Assembly: GCA_963716445.1 (NCBI GenBank)
Contig: OY970313.1
Location: 2,108,001-2,172,000 of the forward strand
Length of the DNA: 64,000 bases
Source: JAAYBF01 sp963716445
GTDB lineage: Bacteria > Actinomycetota > Thermoleophilia > Solirubrobacterales > Thermoleophilaceae
Direction: 5' to 3'
Below, in pieces: positions 44,342 through 52,825 of this stretch. Positions within the stretch are counted from its first letter, which is position 1. Each line of letters begins with the position of its first letter. A model generated the notes under the pieces. That model ran no database searches. It was not told the DNA's origin and worked only from the letters and a program-made list of their open reading frames with translations. A program made the position numbers and the translations under genes.

Positions 44342-45043
44342 ATGGCCGCCGAACGCACGCTGATCGTCAACGCCGACGACTTCGGCCTCAGCGACGGCGT
44401 CAACGCCGGGATCGTGGAGGCACACGAGCGCGGCATCGTGACAAGCACCTCGCTGATGGTCCGCCATCCGGCCGCGATCGAAGCGGCCCGCTGCGCGGAC
44501 GCTCATCCGTCCCTGTCCTTCGGGCTCCACCTGGACCTGGGGCACTGGGAGCACAAGGACGGGAAGTGGATCGCCACCTACGAACGCTGCTCGCTCGAGG
44601 ATCGAGCGGCGATAGAGGCCGAAAGCCAAGCCCAGCTGGCAGCTTTCAGGCAGCTCCTCGGTCACGATCCCACGCATCTGGACTCACATCAGCACGTGCA
44701 CACGCGCGAGCCCGTGGCATCTGTCGCGCGTGCCCTGTCAAGCCAGCTCGGCGTGCCGCTGCGCTCGTGGCGGAGCCGATACGTGGGCGACTTCTACGGC
44801 CAGACCGGAACCGGAGAGCCCCTTCCTGAGGCGGTCGCCGCCGAGCGGCTGATCGAGCTGATCGTCTCCCTGCCGGCCGGCGCGACCGAGCTCGGCTGCC
44901 ACCCTGGTCGCGGGGTCGGCGAGGAGTCCTCCTACGCCGCCGAGCGAGACCGCGAGGTAACCGCCCTCTGCGACCCGCGCGTACGGGCGACGATCGAGGC
45001 CGAGGGCATCGAGCTGCGCTCCTTCGCCGAGCTGCGCGCCTGA
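44342..45043 (+). CDS. YdjC/ChbG-type carbohydrate deacetylase
   Basis: 233 residues from ATG 44342, 1 nt after the previous stop. Metal-binding motifs are NADDFGLSDGVN at the N-terminus and HLDSHQHVH near residue 115, with SFGLHLDLG between and a GCHPG motif later. Family members remove acetyl groups from chito-oligosaccharides and other N-acetyl sugars. The enzyme may deacetylate an amino sugar of the glycan or its lipid-linked precursor. It is the last gene of the cluster. Confidence 0.85.
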   Translation: MAAERTLIVNADDFGLSDGVNAGIVEAHERGIVTSTSLMVRHPAAIEAARCADAHPSLSFGLHLDLGHWEHKDGKWIATYERCSLEDRAAIEAESQAQLAAFRQLLGHDPTHLDSHQHVHTREPVASVARALSSQLGVPLRSWRSRYVGDFYGQTGTGEPLPEAVAAERLIELIVSLPAGATELGCHPGRGVGEESSYAAERDREVTALCDPRVRATIEAEGIELRSFAELRA

Positions 45044-45093
45044 AAGCCGCCGTCCCCGCAAGCCCCCGCAAGCCCCCGCCGATCTCCGGCCGA

Positions 45094-45099
45094 TAGCCT
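45094..45099 (+). promoter_or_regulatory. -10 box TAGCCT before the carboxylase alpha gene
   Basis: It ends 10 nt before ATG 45110, and no Shine-Dalgarno is present. The short gap also contains two CCCCGCAAG repeats. Confidence 0.4.
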
Positions 45100-45109
45100 T
45101 CCGCGCCGC

Positions 45110-46888
45110 ATGTTCTCGAAGGTCCTGGTTGCAAATCGCGGGGAGATCGCGATCCGTGTGATGCGCGCGCTCGAGGAGCTCGGCGTCGGCACGGTCGCCG
45201 TCTACTCGGAGGCCGATCGCGACGCGCCGCACGTCCGCCGCGCCGACGAGGCATACCTGCTCGGCCCGGGCCCGGCGGCGGAGAGCTACCTCGTCGTGGA
45301 GAAGATCCTCGAGGCGGCGAAGCAGTCCGGCGCCGAGGCGATCCACCCCGGCTACGGCTTCCTCGCCGAGAACGCAACCTTCGCGCGCGCCTGCGACGAG
45401 GCGGGCGTCGTCTTCATCGGTCCACCGGCCGACGCGATCGACGCGATGGGGTCGAAGACGAAGGCGCGCGAGCTGATGCAGGCGGCCGGCGTGCCGATCG
45501 TCCCGGGCACGACCGACCCGGTCGAGACGGTCGAGGACGCGAAGAAGATCATCGACGACTCGATCGGCTACCCGGTCGCGATCAAGGCGGCGGGCGGCGG
45601 CGGCGGCAAGGGCTTCCGCGTCGCGCTGAGCGAGAGCGAGCTGCAGGACGCCTTCGAGGGCGCGGCGCGCGAGGGCGAGAAGTTCTTCTCCGACGCGACG
45701 GTCTACATCGAGCGCTACCTGCCCGACCCGCGCCACGTCGAGGTCCAGGTGATCGCCGACTCGCACGGCAACGTCGTCCATCTCTTCGAGCGCGACTGCT
45801 CGGTCCAGCGCCGTCACCAGAAGGTGATCGAGGAGGCGCCCGCTCCCGCCGTGAACCCCGAGCTGCGCGAGCGGATCGGGAAGATCGGCACCGAGGCGGC
45901 GCGTGCGGTGGGCTACCGCTCGGCAGGGACGATCGAGGGCCTGCTCCAGGACGGCGAGTACTACTTCCTCGAGATGAACACCCGCGTGCAGGTCGAGCAC
46001 TGCGTGACCGAGATGGTCACCGGCGTCGACATCGTGCGCGAGCAGATCCTCGTCGCGACCGGCGCGGAGCTGTCCTTCGAGCAGGAGGACGTCGAGATCC
46101 GCGGCCACGCGATCGAGTGCCGGATCAACGCCGAGGACGCGTCACGGAACTTCGCCCCCGCCCCGGGACAGATCGGCGCCTACCGCGAGCCCTCCGGCCC
46201 GTTCGTGCGGGTCGACTCCGGAGCCGAGTCGGGCTACGCCGTGCTGCCGCTCTACGACCCGATGATCGCCAAGCTGATCGTCTGGGACGTCGACCGCCAG
46301 GCGTCGACGCGGCGGATGCTGCGCGCCCTCTCGGAGTACGAGATCGGCGGCCTCAAGACGCTGATCCCCTTCCACCAGGCGCTGCTGGCGACGGACGAGT
46401 GGGCCAACGGCGAGACCTGCCGCAACCTGCTCGAGGACAAGCAGTGGCTGAAGCAGCTCGCGCCGCCGAAGGCCGAGGTGCCCGCCGGCGGCGAGGACGA
46501 GGAGCCCAAGGTCGAGCGCGACTACGCCGTCGAGGTATCGGGCCGCCGCTTCGACGTCAAGGTGATCGGCGCCGGCTTCGGCGGCGGCGTCAACGGGGCC
46601 GCGCCGGCCGCCCGGCAAGCGCCGAGGCGCTCCGAGCGCAAGAGGTCGAGCGGCGGCGGACCGGACCAGATCGAGTCGCCGCTGCAGGGAAACATGTGGA
46701 AGGTGTCGGTGAAGAAGGGCGACGTCGTCGAGGAGGGCCAGCTCCTCTGCATCATCGAGGCGATGAAGATGGAGAACGAGATCACCGCCCACAAGGCGGG
46801 CACGATCCTCGAGCTACCGATCGAAGAGGGCAAGCCGATCTCCGCCGGCGATCCGATCGCCACCATCTCCTCGGCGCCAGCCGAGTAA
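45110..46888 (+). CDS. Acetyl/propionyl-CoA carboxylase alpha chain (biotin carboxylase + BCCP)
   Basis: 592 residues. It carboxylates its own biotin with ATP and bicarbonate. The biotin carboxylase part (1 to about 450) has KVLVANRGEIAIRVMRA, the ATP-grasp glycine loop KAAGGGGGKGF, HVEVQVIAD, RDCSVQRRHQKVIEEAPAP and EMNTRVQVEHCVTEM. A linker of about 70 residues leads to the biotinyl domain with EAMKMENEI (biotin on Lys553). It should pair with the beta subunit at 5.4 kb and the epsilon-like subunit at 6.9 kb, though the genes are 38 kb apart. Confidence 0.94.
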   Translation: MFSKVLVANRGEIAIRVMRALEELGVGTVAVYSEADRDAPHVRRADEAYLLGPGPAAESYLVVEKILEAAKQSGAEAIHPGYGFLAENATFARACDEAGVVFIGPPADAIDAMGSKTKARELMQAAGVPIVPGTTDPVETVEDAKKIIDDSIGYPVAIKAAGGGGGKGFRVALSESELQDAFEGAAREGEKFFSDATVYIERYLPDPRHVEVQVIADSHGNVVHLFERDCSVQRRHQKVIEEAPAPAVNPELRERIGKIGTEAARAVGYRSAGTIEGLLQDGEYYFLEMNTRVQVEHCVTEMVTGVDIVREQILVATGAELSFEQEDVEIRGHAIECRINAEDASRNFAPAPGQIGAYREPSGPFVRVDSGAESGYAVLPLYDPMIAKLIVWDVDRQASTRRMLRALSEYEIGGLKTLIPFHQALLATDEWANGETCRNLLEDKQWLKQLAPPKAEVPAGGEDEEPKVERDYAVEVSGRRFDVKVIGAGFGGGVNGAAPAARQAPRRSERKRSSGGGPDQIESPLQGNMWKVSVKKGDVVEEGQLLCIIEAMKMENEITAHKAGTILELPIEEGKPISAGDPIATISSAPAE

Positions 46889-46940
46889 CCGGCCCGCGGC
46901 CCTAGCCGGATCGGCGGAGGCGAGGGCGTCTTGGGGGGCC

Positions 46941-48188
46941 ATGCGATCCTGGACGGCCGTGGCTGACCGACTCGACAACCCGGGCCGCTTCCGCCGACTG
47001 CTGCCGCTGGTGCTCGCGACGACGGCGACGCAGGCGTCGATCGTCGTGCTGGCGCCGTTGCTGGTCGAGATCGGGCGCGATCTCGGAGCATCGGTCAGCG
47101 CGGTCGGGGTCGCGCGGTCGGTGCTCGCCGGCACGGCGTTCGCCGGCGCGCTGGCGATCGGTCCGCTGATCGACCGGATCGGCGTGCAGCCGCTGATCGT
47201 GCGCGGGGGCGCGCTGGCGCTGGCCGGCGCCGTGGCGAGCGCGGCCTCTCCGACGCTGCTCGTCTTCTACGCCGCCCACGCGATCACCGGCCTCGGCGTC
47301 GCCTGCCTCTTGTCGGCGGGCTTCGCCGGGGTGGCCTCCTACTTCGACCGCGGCGAGATGACCTGGGCGATGGGCTACGTGGTGGGCGCTCAGTCGCTCG
47401 CCTGGATCCTCGGCAACCCGATCGTCGGAGCGCTCGCCGACGCCGGCTCCTGGCGGCTCGCCTACCTCGTGCCGGCGAGCATCTGCCTCGCGGCGCTGGT
47501 CGCGGGCCTCGCCCTGCGTCCCATGCCCGGGTTGGTCGCGACGAGCGGCCGGCCCGACTCGATCCGCGACGGCCTGACCGCCGTCTTCCGCGACCGCTCG
47601 GCGCGCCGCTGGACGATCGCCGAGATGGTCGGCTACTCGGCCTGGTCGGCCGAGCTCACCTACGCCGGCGCCTTCTACATCCGCGAGTACGGCGTCAGCG
47701 TGGGGTCGGTCGGGGTGCTGCTGGCGGTCGGCTCGGTCGTCTTCCTGATCACGTCGCTCAACACGGCGCGCGTGATGGCGCTCGTACCGCGCAAGCCGAT
47801 CCTCGTGGCTTGCGCCTTCGGGATGGGAGCTGTCCTGATCCCGATCCTCAACTGGGCGCCCTCCGTGCCCGGCACGCTCGCGATGTTCTCGGTCATGGCA
47901 GTCTTCGCGGGCGTCCGGTCGGCCGGCTCCAGCGCCCTCGGGCTCGACCAGCTTCCTGGCCGCCCTGGCGCGATGATGGGCGCCCGCACCGCCGCGGCCC
48001 AGCTCGGCTACATGGTCGGCGCCGCCGGTGGAGGCGCGGTTCTCGCGCTCTGGGGCTTCGGGGCGCTCGGAGTCGTCCTCTTCGCCGGCATGACGCTCTC
48101 GGCGCTGCTGCTCGCCGGTGTCCGCGACCCGTTGGCCGAGCGGCGCGTCGGGCGGGTGGAGCGGCTGCCCGAGCCGATCCCCGACTAG
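46941..48188 (+). CDS. MFS transporter
   Basis: 415 residues with about 12 hydrophobic segments. After a short N-terminus come LLPLVLATTATQASIVVLAPLLVEIG, an A-motif-like GPLIDRIGVQPLI loop and AHAITGLGVACLLSAG in the first half; a second half repeats the pattern (VPRKPILVACAFGMGAV, LGYMVGAAGGGAVLALWGFG). It resembles drug:H+ antiporters of the 12-helix type. The start ATG 46941 has GGGGGG just upstream. The substrate is unknown. Confidence 0.85.
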   Translation: MRSWTAVADRLDNPGRFRRLLPLVLATTATQASIVVLAPLLVEIGRDLGASVSAVGVARSVLAGTAFAGALAIGPLIDRIGVQPLIVRGGALALAGAVASAASPTLLVFYAAHAITGLGVACLLSAGFAGVASYFDRGEMTWAMGYVVGAQSLAWILGNPIVGALADAGSWRLAYLVPASICLAALVAGLALRPMPGLVATSGRPDSIRDGLTAVFRDRSARRWTIAEMVGYSAWSAELTYAGAFYIREYGVSVGSVGVLLAVGSVVFLITSLNTARVMALVPRKPILVACAFGMGAVLIPILNWAPSVPGTLAMFSVMAVFAGVRSAGSSALGLDQLPGRPGAMMGARTAAAQLGYMVGAAGGGAVLALWGFGALGVVLFAGMTLSALLLAGVRDPLAERRVGRVERLPEPIPD

Positions 48189-48293
48189 CGGGGGCCCCCT
48201 CGAGGGTCGGCGCATCGGGCGCGCCGGTAGGCTGGCCGGCCAGCTAGCTCGGCCGAATCGGTCGAATCTCACCCAAGGACGAGAGGACTCCCA

Positions 48294-48746
48294 GTGGCGA
48301 TCGACTTCGAGGCAGTGCGCGCCGGCCTGGAGCAGGCCATCCCGTTCAACAAGCACCTCGGCCTCGAGGTCGTGGAGGTCGGCGAGGGCAGCGGGTCGGT
48401 CCGCCTGCCCGACGACGAGCGGCTCCACAACCACGTCGGCTCGCAGCATGCGGGGGCGCTCTTCTCGGCCGCCGAGGCTGCCTCTGGGGCGGCGTTCGTC
48501 GGCGCCTTCGCGGAGCGGATGGGCGAGATAACCCCGCTGGCGAAGTCGGCGCAGATCGACTACCGCAAGCTCGCGAAGGGCCCGATCGTCGCGACCGGCA
48601 CGCTCGGCGAGGAGAAGTCCGCGCTGCTCGAGCGCCTCGACGCCGACGGCCGCGTCGTCTTCACGATCGACGTCTCGCTCAGGGACGGCGACGACCTCGA
48701 GGTCGCGACGATGACCGTCGACTGGCACGTCCGCCGAAACGGCTGA
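48294..48746 (+). CDS. DUF4442/PaaI-like hotdog thioesterase
   Basis: 150 residues from GTG 48294 with GAGAGGA about 7 nt upstream. The pattern fits a single hotdog fold: N-terminal helix (IPFNKHLGLEVVEVGEGSGSVRLP), NHVGSQHAGALFSAAEAASGAAF (central helix, with His and Asn near the usual active site), and strands AQIDYRKLAKGPIVATG and RVVFTIDVSL. Such proteins hydrolyse acyl-CoA thioesters. The physiological substrate is unknown. Confidence 0.8.
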   Translation: MAIDFEAVRAGLEQAIPFNKHLGLEVVEVGEGSGSVRLPDDERLHNHVGSQHAGALFSAAEAASGAAFVGAFAERMGEITPLAKSAQIDYRKLAKGPIVATGTLGEEKSALLERLDADGRVVFTIDVSLRDGDDLEVATMTVDWHVRRNG

Positions 48747-48762
48747 CGTGCGAAGGCTGTAT

Positions 48763-48777
48763 TAGCCCGGCGGGCTG
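48763..48777 (+). terminator. Weak hairpin after the thioesterase gene
   Basis: AGCCC-GGC-GGGCT forms a 5-bp stem with one flanking T-G pair, 17 nt after the stop. No T-run follows. A terminator is possible only. Confidence 0.3.
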
Positions 48778-48786
48778 CGTGGCGTT

Positions 48787-48847
48787 TACGGCAAAGAAGT
48801 TGCCTGGCGGTAAAACGGGTTGCCTGGGAGTAAGAACCTTTGCCGTA
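48787..48847 (+). repeat. Inverted repeat enclosing two 20-nt direct repeats
   Basis: TACGGCAAAG (48787-48796) and CTTTGCCGTA (48838-48847) are perfect inverted arms. Between them lie two 20-nt near-copies starting GTTGCCTGG (48799-48818 and 48819-48838), both continuing into GTAA. The element lies between two converging genes. Its function is unknown. Confidence 0.65.
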
Positions 48848-48877
48848 GTTCGTAGTGGGCTGGCGGCGGAGTGGCCG

Positions 48878-49654
48878 TTATGGGAGGCGGGCCAGGTTGT
48901 CGGCGTGGATCTGGCGCTGGCGAGTCGTGTCGCGGCCGTCGGGCAGCGCGGGCCGATCGTCGCCGCGCTCGAGCCCGTCGAGATAGGCGGAGTCCTCGTC
49001 GAGTAGCCGCAACGCGGTGTCGCGCGGCGCGGTGGGGCCGTGGCCGGGGACGACGGTCTCCGCCTGCTCGACCAGCGGTGCCAGGCGGGCGAGCGTCGTG
49101 CGGTAGTCGGCGATCGAGCCGTCCGGGCCGATCATCGGGATCTCGACGCCGGAGAGGTAGTCGCCGCTGCACAGCACGCCGAGCCAGGGCGCCCAGACGG
49201 CCATGCCGTCGGGCGTGTGGCCCTCGGCCGGCAGCAGCCTCAGCTCCTGTTCGCCCAGCTCCAGCTCGCCGGGCACGGGCAGCGACTGGATCTGCCCCAG
49301 GGACAGCGGTCGCGCGCGCTCGACGTAGTGCTCGGCGTCGGCGTCGCGCAGCTCGCGCTGGGCCTCGCCCGGGCGCTCGCGAATCAGCCGCATCGTGCTC
49401 TCGGCGACGCCGAGGGCGAGGGCTGGGAACGCCAGCCGGCCGAGCAGGTGGTCGAAGTCGCCGTGCGTCGCGAGCAGCGCGCTCGGCTCGAAGCCCGCCT
49501 GCTTCAGCACGCTCGGCAGCAGCTCCAGCTCGTCCGGGAAGTACGGCGAGTCGATCAGCATCGCCTCCTCCCCCGCGCGCAGCGCGATCGCGTTCGTCTG
49601 CCAGAGCAGGCTCGTGACGACGATCGCGTCGCGGTGGACGGAGACGGCGCGCAC
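48878..49654 (-). CDS. Metallo-beta-lactamase-fold hydrolase
   Basis: 258 residues from GTG 49654. Key motifs: AMLIDSPYFPDE, THGDFDHLLG (the metal motif HxHxDH with the second His as Asp), LLPAEGHTPDGMAV (metal His), VLCSGDYLSG (bridging Asp) and VVPGHGPTA. The fold is that of glyoxalase-II-like hydrolases. The altered HxHxDH is a real departure from the common form. It follows the HAD gene by 43 nt on the same strand and may be co-transcribed. The substrate is unknown. Confidence 0.82.
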   Translation of the reverse strand: MRAVSVHRDAIVVTSLLWQTNAIALRAGEEAMLIDSPYFPDELELLPSVLKQAGFEPSALLATHGDFDHLLGRLAFPALALGVAESTMRLIRERPGEAQRELRDADAEHYVERARPLSLGQIQSLPVPGELELGEQELRLLPAEGHTPDGMAVWAPWLGVLCSGDYLSGVEIPMIGPDGSIADYRTTLARLAPLVEQAETVVPGHGPTAPRDTALRLLDEDSAYLDGLERGDDRPALPDGRDTTRQRQIHADNLARLP

Positions 49655-49697
49655 GGCCGTCAGCGACCCGCGACGGTCGCCCGCGGCGCGGCCACGG

Positions 49698-50381
49698 CTA
49701 GACCAGCTTCAGCAGCTTCGCCGCGTCACGGAAGGTCTTGACCTCGGCGGTCGGCTTCTTCTGGCCCGACTCGAGCTCCTCGCCGTGACGGTTCACCCAG
49801 ATCACGGGGACCTTCATCTTCAGGCACGGCTCGACGTCGGTCGGATACCCCGAGGCGATGTGGACCCAGTTCTTCTTGCGCTTGTCGATCCGCCGCGCGC
49901 ACTCCTTGAAGTGGGCCGGATCCGGCTTGTAGCTGCGCACCTGCTGGGCGGTGACGACCAGGTCGAGGTCGCTGCGGAAGTGACGGCGCGTCGCGCCGAG
50001 CAGCTTGTCGTCGATGTTCGAGAGGATGCCGAGCTCGTACTTCTTGGCGAACCGCTCGAGCTGGGCGTTCGTCTCGCGGAACGGCATCCAGCGCGGCACG
50101 CTGTCCGGCAGGAACTGCGCACGCGACGACTCCAGCTCCCAGCCGAGCTCCTCCGCGACCTGGACGGCGGTGCGGCGCAACACCTCGGCGTAGAGCTCGT
50201 AGGAGCCGCTCTGGATCTTGCGCTGGATCTCGATGAAGCGCGGCACCAAGGCGTCGCGGTCGATCGTGAACCCGTCCCTGTCGGCCTCCTTCTGGAAGGC
50301 CTCGTAGACGCCGGTCTCCCAGTCGATCAACGTGCCGTAGCAGTCGAACGAGACGAATTGGATGTCCTTGGGGAGAGCCAT
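49698..50381 (-). CDS. HAD-superfamily hydrolase, haloacid dehalogenase type II-like
   Basis: 227 residues from ATG 50381. Motif I FVSFDCYGTLIDWETG has the nucleophile Asp; as in type II haloacid dehalogenases, the second Asp is Tyr. LGILSNIDDKLL gives motif II (Ser/Asn), VRSYKPDPAHF motif III (Lys) and IHIASGYPTDVEP-like residues (VHIASGYPTDVEPCLK) motif IV. It may hydrolyse a C-halogen or a phosphate bond; sequence alone does not decide. It diverges from sucC. Confidence 0.82.
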   Translation of the reverse strand: MALPKDIQFVSFDCYGTLIDWETGVYEAFQKEADRDGFTIDRDALVPRFIEIQRKIQSGSYELYAEVLRRTAVQVAEELGWELESSRAQFLPDSVPRWMPFRETNAQLERFAKKYELGILSNIDDKLLGATRRHFRSDLDLVVTAQQVRSYKPDPAHFKECARRIDKRKKNWVHIASGYPTDVEPCLKMKVPVIWVNRHGEELESGQKKPTAEVKTFRDAAKLLKLV

Positions 50382-50390
50382 GGCGGCGGC

Positions 50391-50396
50391 ATTCTA
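50391..50396 (-). promoter_or_regulatory. -10 box TAGAAT for the HAD gene (leaderless)
   Basis: On the minus strand TAGAAT ends 9 nt before ATG 50381. It matches TATAAT at five of six positions, and no Shine-Dalgarno is visible. Confidence 0.5.
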
Positions 50397-50435
50397 TGTT
50401 TCGCCGCCGGCACAGGCTCTGCGGTCGCGGTCGTG

Positions 50436-50441
50436 TAGGGT
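50436..50441 (+). promoter_or_regulatory. -10 box TAGGGT before sucC
   Basis: It ends 12 nt before ATG 50454. No Shine-Dalgarno is present in that short space. Confidence 0.35.
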
Positions 50442-50453
50442 GCCGCGCCGCTG

Positions 50454-51611
50454 ATGGACCTGCTCGAGTACCAAGGCAAGCAGCTCTTTGCCAAGCACGG
50501 CGTCCCCGTCCCCGAGGGGAAGCCGGCCACGACGGTCGACGAGGCGTCGAGCGCCGCCGCCGACCTCGGCTACCCGGTGGTCGTCAAGGCTCAGGTGCTC
50601 GTCGGAGGACGCGGCAAGGCGGGCGGCATCAAGGTCGCCGCCGACCGCGACGAGGCCCGCCGGCACGCCGAGGCGATCCTCGGCATGGACATCAAGGGTC
50701 ACACCGTCCACGAGCTGTACGTCGAGAAGGCGAGCGAGATCGACGAGGAGTACTACGCCGCCTTCGTCTTCGACCGCTCCGCCAAGAAGCCGATGGCGAT
50801 GTTCTCGAAGATGGGCGGGATGGACGTCGAGGCGGTTGCCGAGGAGGACCCCGAGGCGATGCGCACGCTGCACGTCGACCCGCTGCTCGGCTTCCAGGAC
50901 TTCCACGGTCGCCGGCTGGCCTTCGAGGCCGGGATCGCGGCGGACGTGATCCGCCCGGTCGGCGCGCTGCTCTCCAAGCTCTACGACACCTTCGTCGCCG
51001 AGGACGCGATGCTCGTCGAGGTCAACCCGCTGCTGGTGACGAAGTCACGCGACGTCGTCGCGCTCGACGCGAAGGTCACGCTCGACGGCAACGCCCTCTA
51101 CCGCCACCCCGACTCGGCCCAGTTCGGCGAGCGCGGCGACCAGGACCCACAGGAGCGGATGGCCAAGGAGCGCGGCCTCACCTACGTCAAGCTCGACGGC
51201 GACATCGGCATCCTCGGCAACGGGGCCGGGCTCGTGATGTCGACCCTCGACGTGGTGGCCCAGGCGGGCGGCTCACCGGCCAACTTCCTCGACGCCGGCG
51301 GCGGATCGAAGGCCGACGCGATCACCAGCGCGGTCGAGGTGATCCTCTCCGACGACAAGGTCAAGGCCGTCCTGTTCAACATCTTCGGCGGCATCACGCG
51401 CTGCGACGAGGTCGCGAAGGGGCTGATCGAGGCGTTCGCGCAGATCGAGCCGCGGGTGCCGTTCGTGGTGCGCCTCAACGGCACCAACGAGGAGGAGGGC
51501 CAGCGCCTGCTCGCCGAGGCCAACCTGCCGAACGTCCACACCGAGACGACGATGGACGGCGCGGCCGCCAAGGTCGTCGAGGTCGCCAAGGCGCAGGGGG
51601 TCGCGCGCTGA
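50454..51611 (+). CDS. sucC: Succinyl-CoA ligase, beta subunit
   Basis: 385 residues. With SucD it converts succinyl-CoA and ADP or GDP to succinate and ATP or GTP. N-terminal MDLLEYQGKQLFAKHGVPVPEG, an ATP-grasp fold with VVVKAQVLVGGRGKAGGIK, LVEVNPLLVT, GNGAGLVMSTLDVV, NFLDAGGGSKAD and FNIFGGITRCDEVAKG. Length is standard. The stop overlaps the sucD start (TGATG). It links the methylmalonyl-CoA route to the citric acid cycle. Confidence 0.96.
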   Translation: MDLLEYQGKQLFAKHGVPVPEGKPATTVDEASSAAADLGYPVVVKAQVLVGGRGKAGGIKVAADRDEARRHAEAILGMDIKGHTVHELYVEKASEIDEEYYAAFVFDRSAKKPMAMFSKMGGMDVEAVAEEDPEAMRTLHVDPLLGFQDFHGRRLAFEAGIAADVIRPVGALLSKLYDTFVAEDAMLVEVNPLLVTKSRDVVALDAKVTLDGNALYRHPDSAQFGERGDQDPQERMAKERGLTYVKLDGDIGILGNGAGLVMSTLDVVAQAGGSPANFLDAGGGSKADAITSAVEVILSDDKVKAVLFNIFGGITRCDEVAKGLIEAFAQIEPRVPFVVRLNGTNEEEGQRLLAEANLPNVHTETTMDGAAAKVVEVAKAQGVAR

Positions 51612-52483
51612 TGGCCGTCCTGGTCGACAGCGACACCTGCCTCTGCGTCTCCGGGATCACCGGCAGCGAGGGGACCTTCCACTCGCTCAACAACCGCGCC
51701 TACGGCACTCAGGTCGTCTCCGGGGTCACCCCCGGCAAGGGCGGCCAGGACGTCGACGGCATCCCCGTCTTCGACACCTTCCACGAGGCCGTCGCCGAGA
51801 CCGGCGCCAACACAGCGATGATCTTCGTGCCGCCGCGCTTCGCCGCCGACTCGATCCTCGAGGCCGAGGACGCCGGCATCGACCTGATCGTCGCGATCAC
51901 CGAGGGCATCCCCGCGCACGACGAGCTGCGCGTCTACAACCACCTGCAGCGCGGCGGCTCGCGGCTCGTCGGCCCGAACTGCCCGGGCATCCTGTCGCCC
52001 GGCAAGGCGAGCGTCGGGATCATCCCCGCCTCGTTCTTCAAGCCCGGCAACGTCGGCGTCGTGTCGCGCTCCGGCACGCTGACCTACCAGATCGGCTACG
52101 AGCTGGCGCAGAGCGGCTTCGGCAACAGCTCGATCGTCGGCATCGGCGGCGATCCGGTCCCCGGCTCGAGCTTCATCGACATCATCGAGCTCTTCGAGGC
52201 CGATCCCGAGACCGAGCTGATCGTCCTCTCCGGCGAGATCGGCGGCGACGCCGAGGAGCAGGCCGCCGACTACATCGCCCAGCACGTGACCAAGCCGGTC
52301 GTCGCCTACATCGCCGGCTTCACCGCGCCGCCCGGCAAGACGATGGGCCACGCCGGCGCGATCGTCTCCGGCTCGAAGGGCACCGCCGCCGCCAAGGCCG
52401 AGGCGCTCGAGGCGAAGGGCGTCCGCGTCGGACGCACCCCGACGGAGGTCTCCGAGATCGCCGTCGAGATCCTCGGCCGCTAG
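51611..52483 (+). CDS. sucD: Succinyl-CoA ligase, alpha subunit
   Basis: 290 residues. It has the CoA-binding Rossmann domain (ITGSEGTFHSLNNRAYGTQVVSGVTPGKGG) and SRLVGPNCPGILSPGKASVGI. The phosphohistidine motif is GHAGAIVSGSKGTAAAK. The start ATG overlaps the sucC stop, giving coupled translation and equal amounts of the two chains. Confidence 0.96.
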   Translation: MAVLVDSDTCLCVSGITGSEGTFHSLNNRAYGTQVVSGVTPGKGGQDVDGIPVFDTFHEAVAETGANTAMIFVPPRFAADSILEAEDAGIDLIVAITEGIPAHDELRVYNHLQRGGSRLVGPNCPGILSPGKASVGIIPASFFKPGNVGVVSRSGTLTYQIGYELAQSGFGNSSIVGIGGDPVPGSSFIDIIELFEADPETELIVLSGEIGGDAEEQAADYIAQHVTKPVVAYIAGFTAPPGKTMGHAGAIVSGSKGTAAAKAEALEAKGVRVGRTPTEVSEIAVEILGR

Positions 52484-52507
52484 CGCCGGCCGCGCCGAGG
52501 CGCGCCG

Positions 52508-52513
52508 TACCAT
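52508..52513 (+). promoter_or_regulatory. -10 box TACCAT, 6 nt before ATG 52520
   Basis: Exact leaderless spacing (TACCAT, TGCGCC, ATG). Confidence 0.5.
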
Positions 52514-52519
52514 TGCGCC

Positions 52520-52825
52520 ATGAGCGCTCATGGCGCACCGATGCGGATCGACCACCTGCCCGGCGCCGAGCTGGTGGCTGACGGCATCGCCGATCTGCGC
52601 AGCGGGCGCGACACGACCTCGGCGGCCCTCGTCCGCATGGCCGCCCCGCGGCTTCGGGACATCGGATTGGAGATCCCGGCGACGCAGTCCGAGCAGCCCG
52701 GCGGGCACCGCCTGTACGACCTCCTTTCGAGCGCCGATCCCGCCGGCGCCTACAGCCGCTACAACGCTCTCGTGGGCCGGATGGTGAGCTTCGCCCAGGC
52801 CGCCGAGCATGCGCGCGAACGCTGA
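52520..52825 (+). CDS. Small helical protein paired with a nucleotidyltransferase
   Basis: 101 residues with no family I recognise. The N-terminus (MRIDHLPGAELVADGIADLRSG) and later helices with Arg/Glu pairs look like a small soluble helical protein. Its gene overlaps the next one by 17 nt. Small gene first, nucleotidyltransferase second is a layout often seen in toxin-antitoxin pairs. No DNA-binding motif is certain, so the antitoxin role is inference. Confidence 0.6.
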   Translation: MSAHGAPMRIDHLPGAELVADGIADLRSGRDTTSAALVRMAAPRLRDIGLEIPATQSEQPGGHRLYDLLSSADPAGAYSRYNALVGRMVSFAQAAEHARER

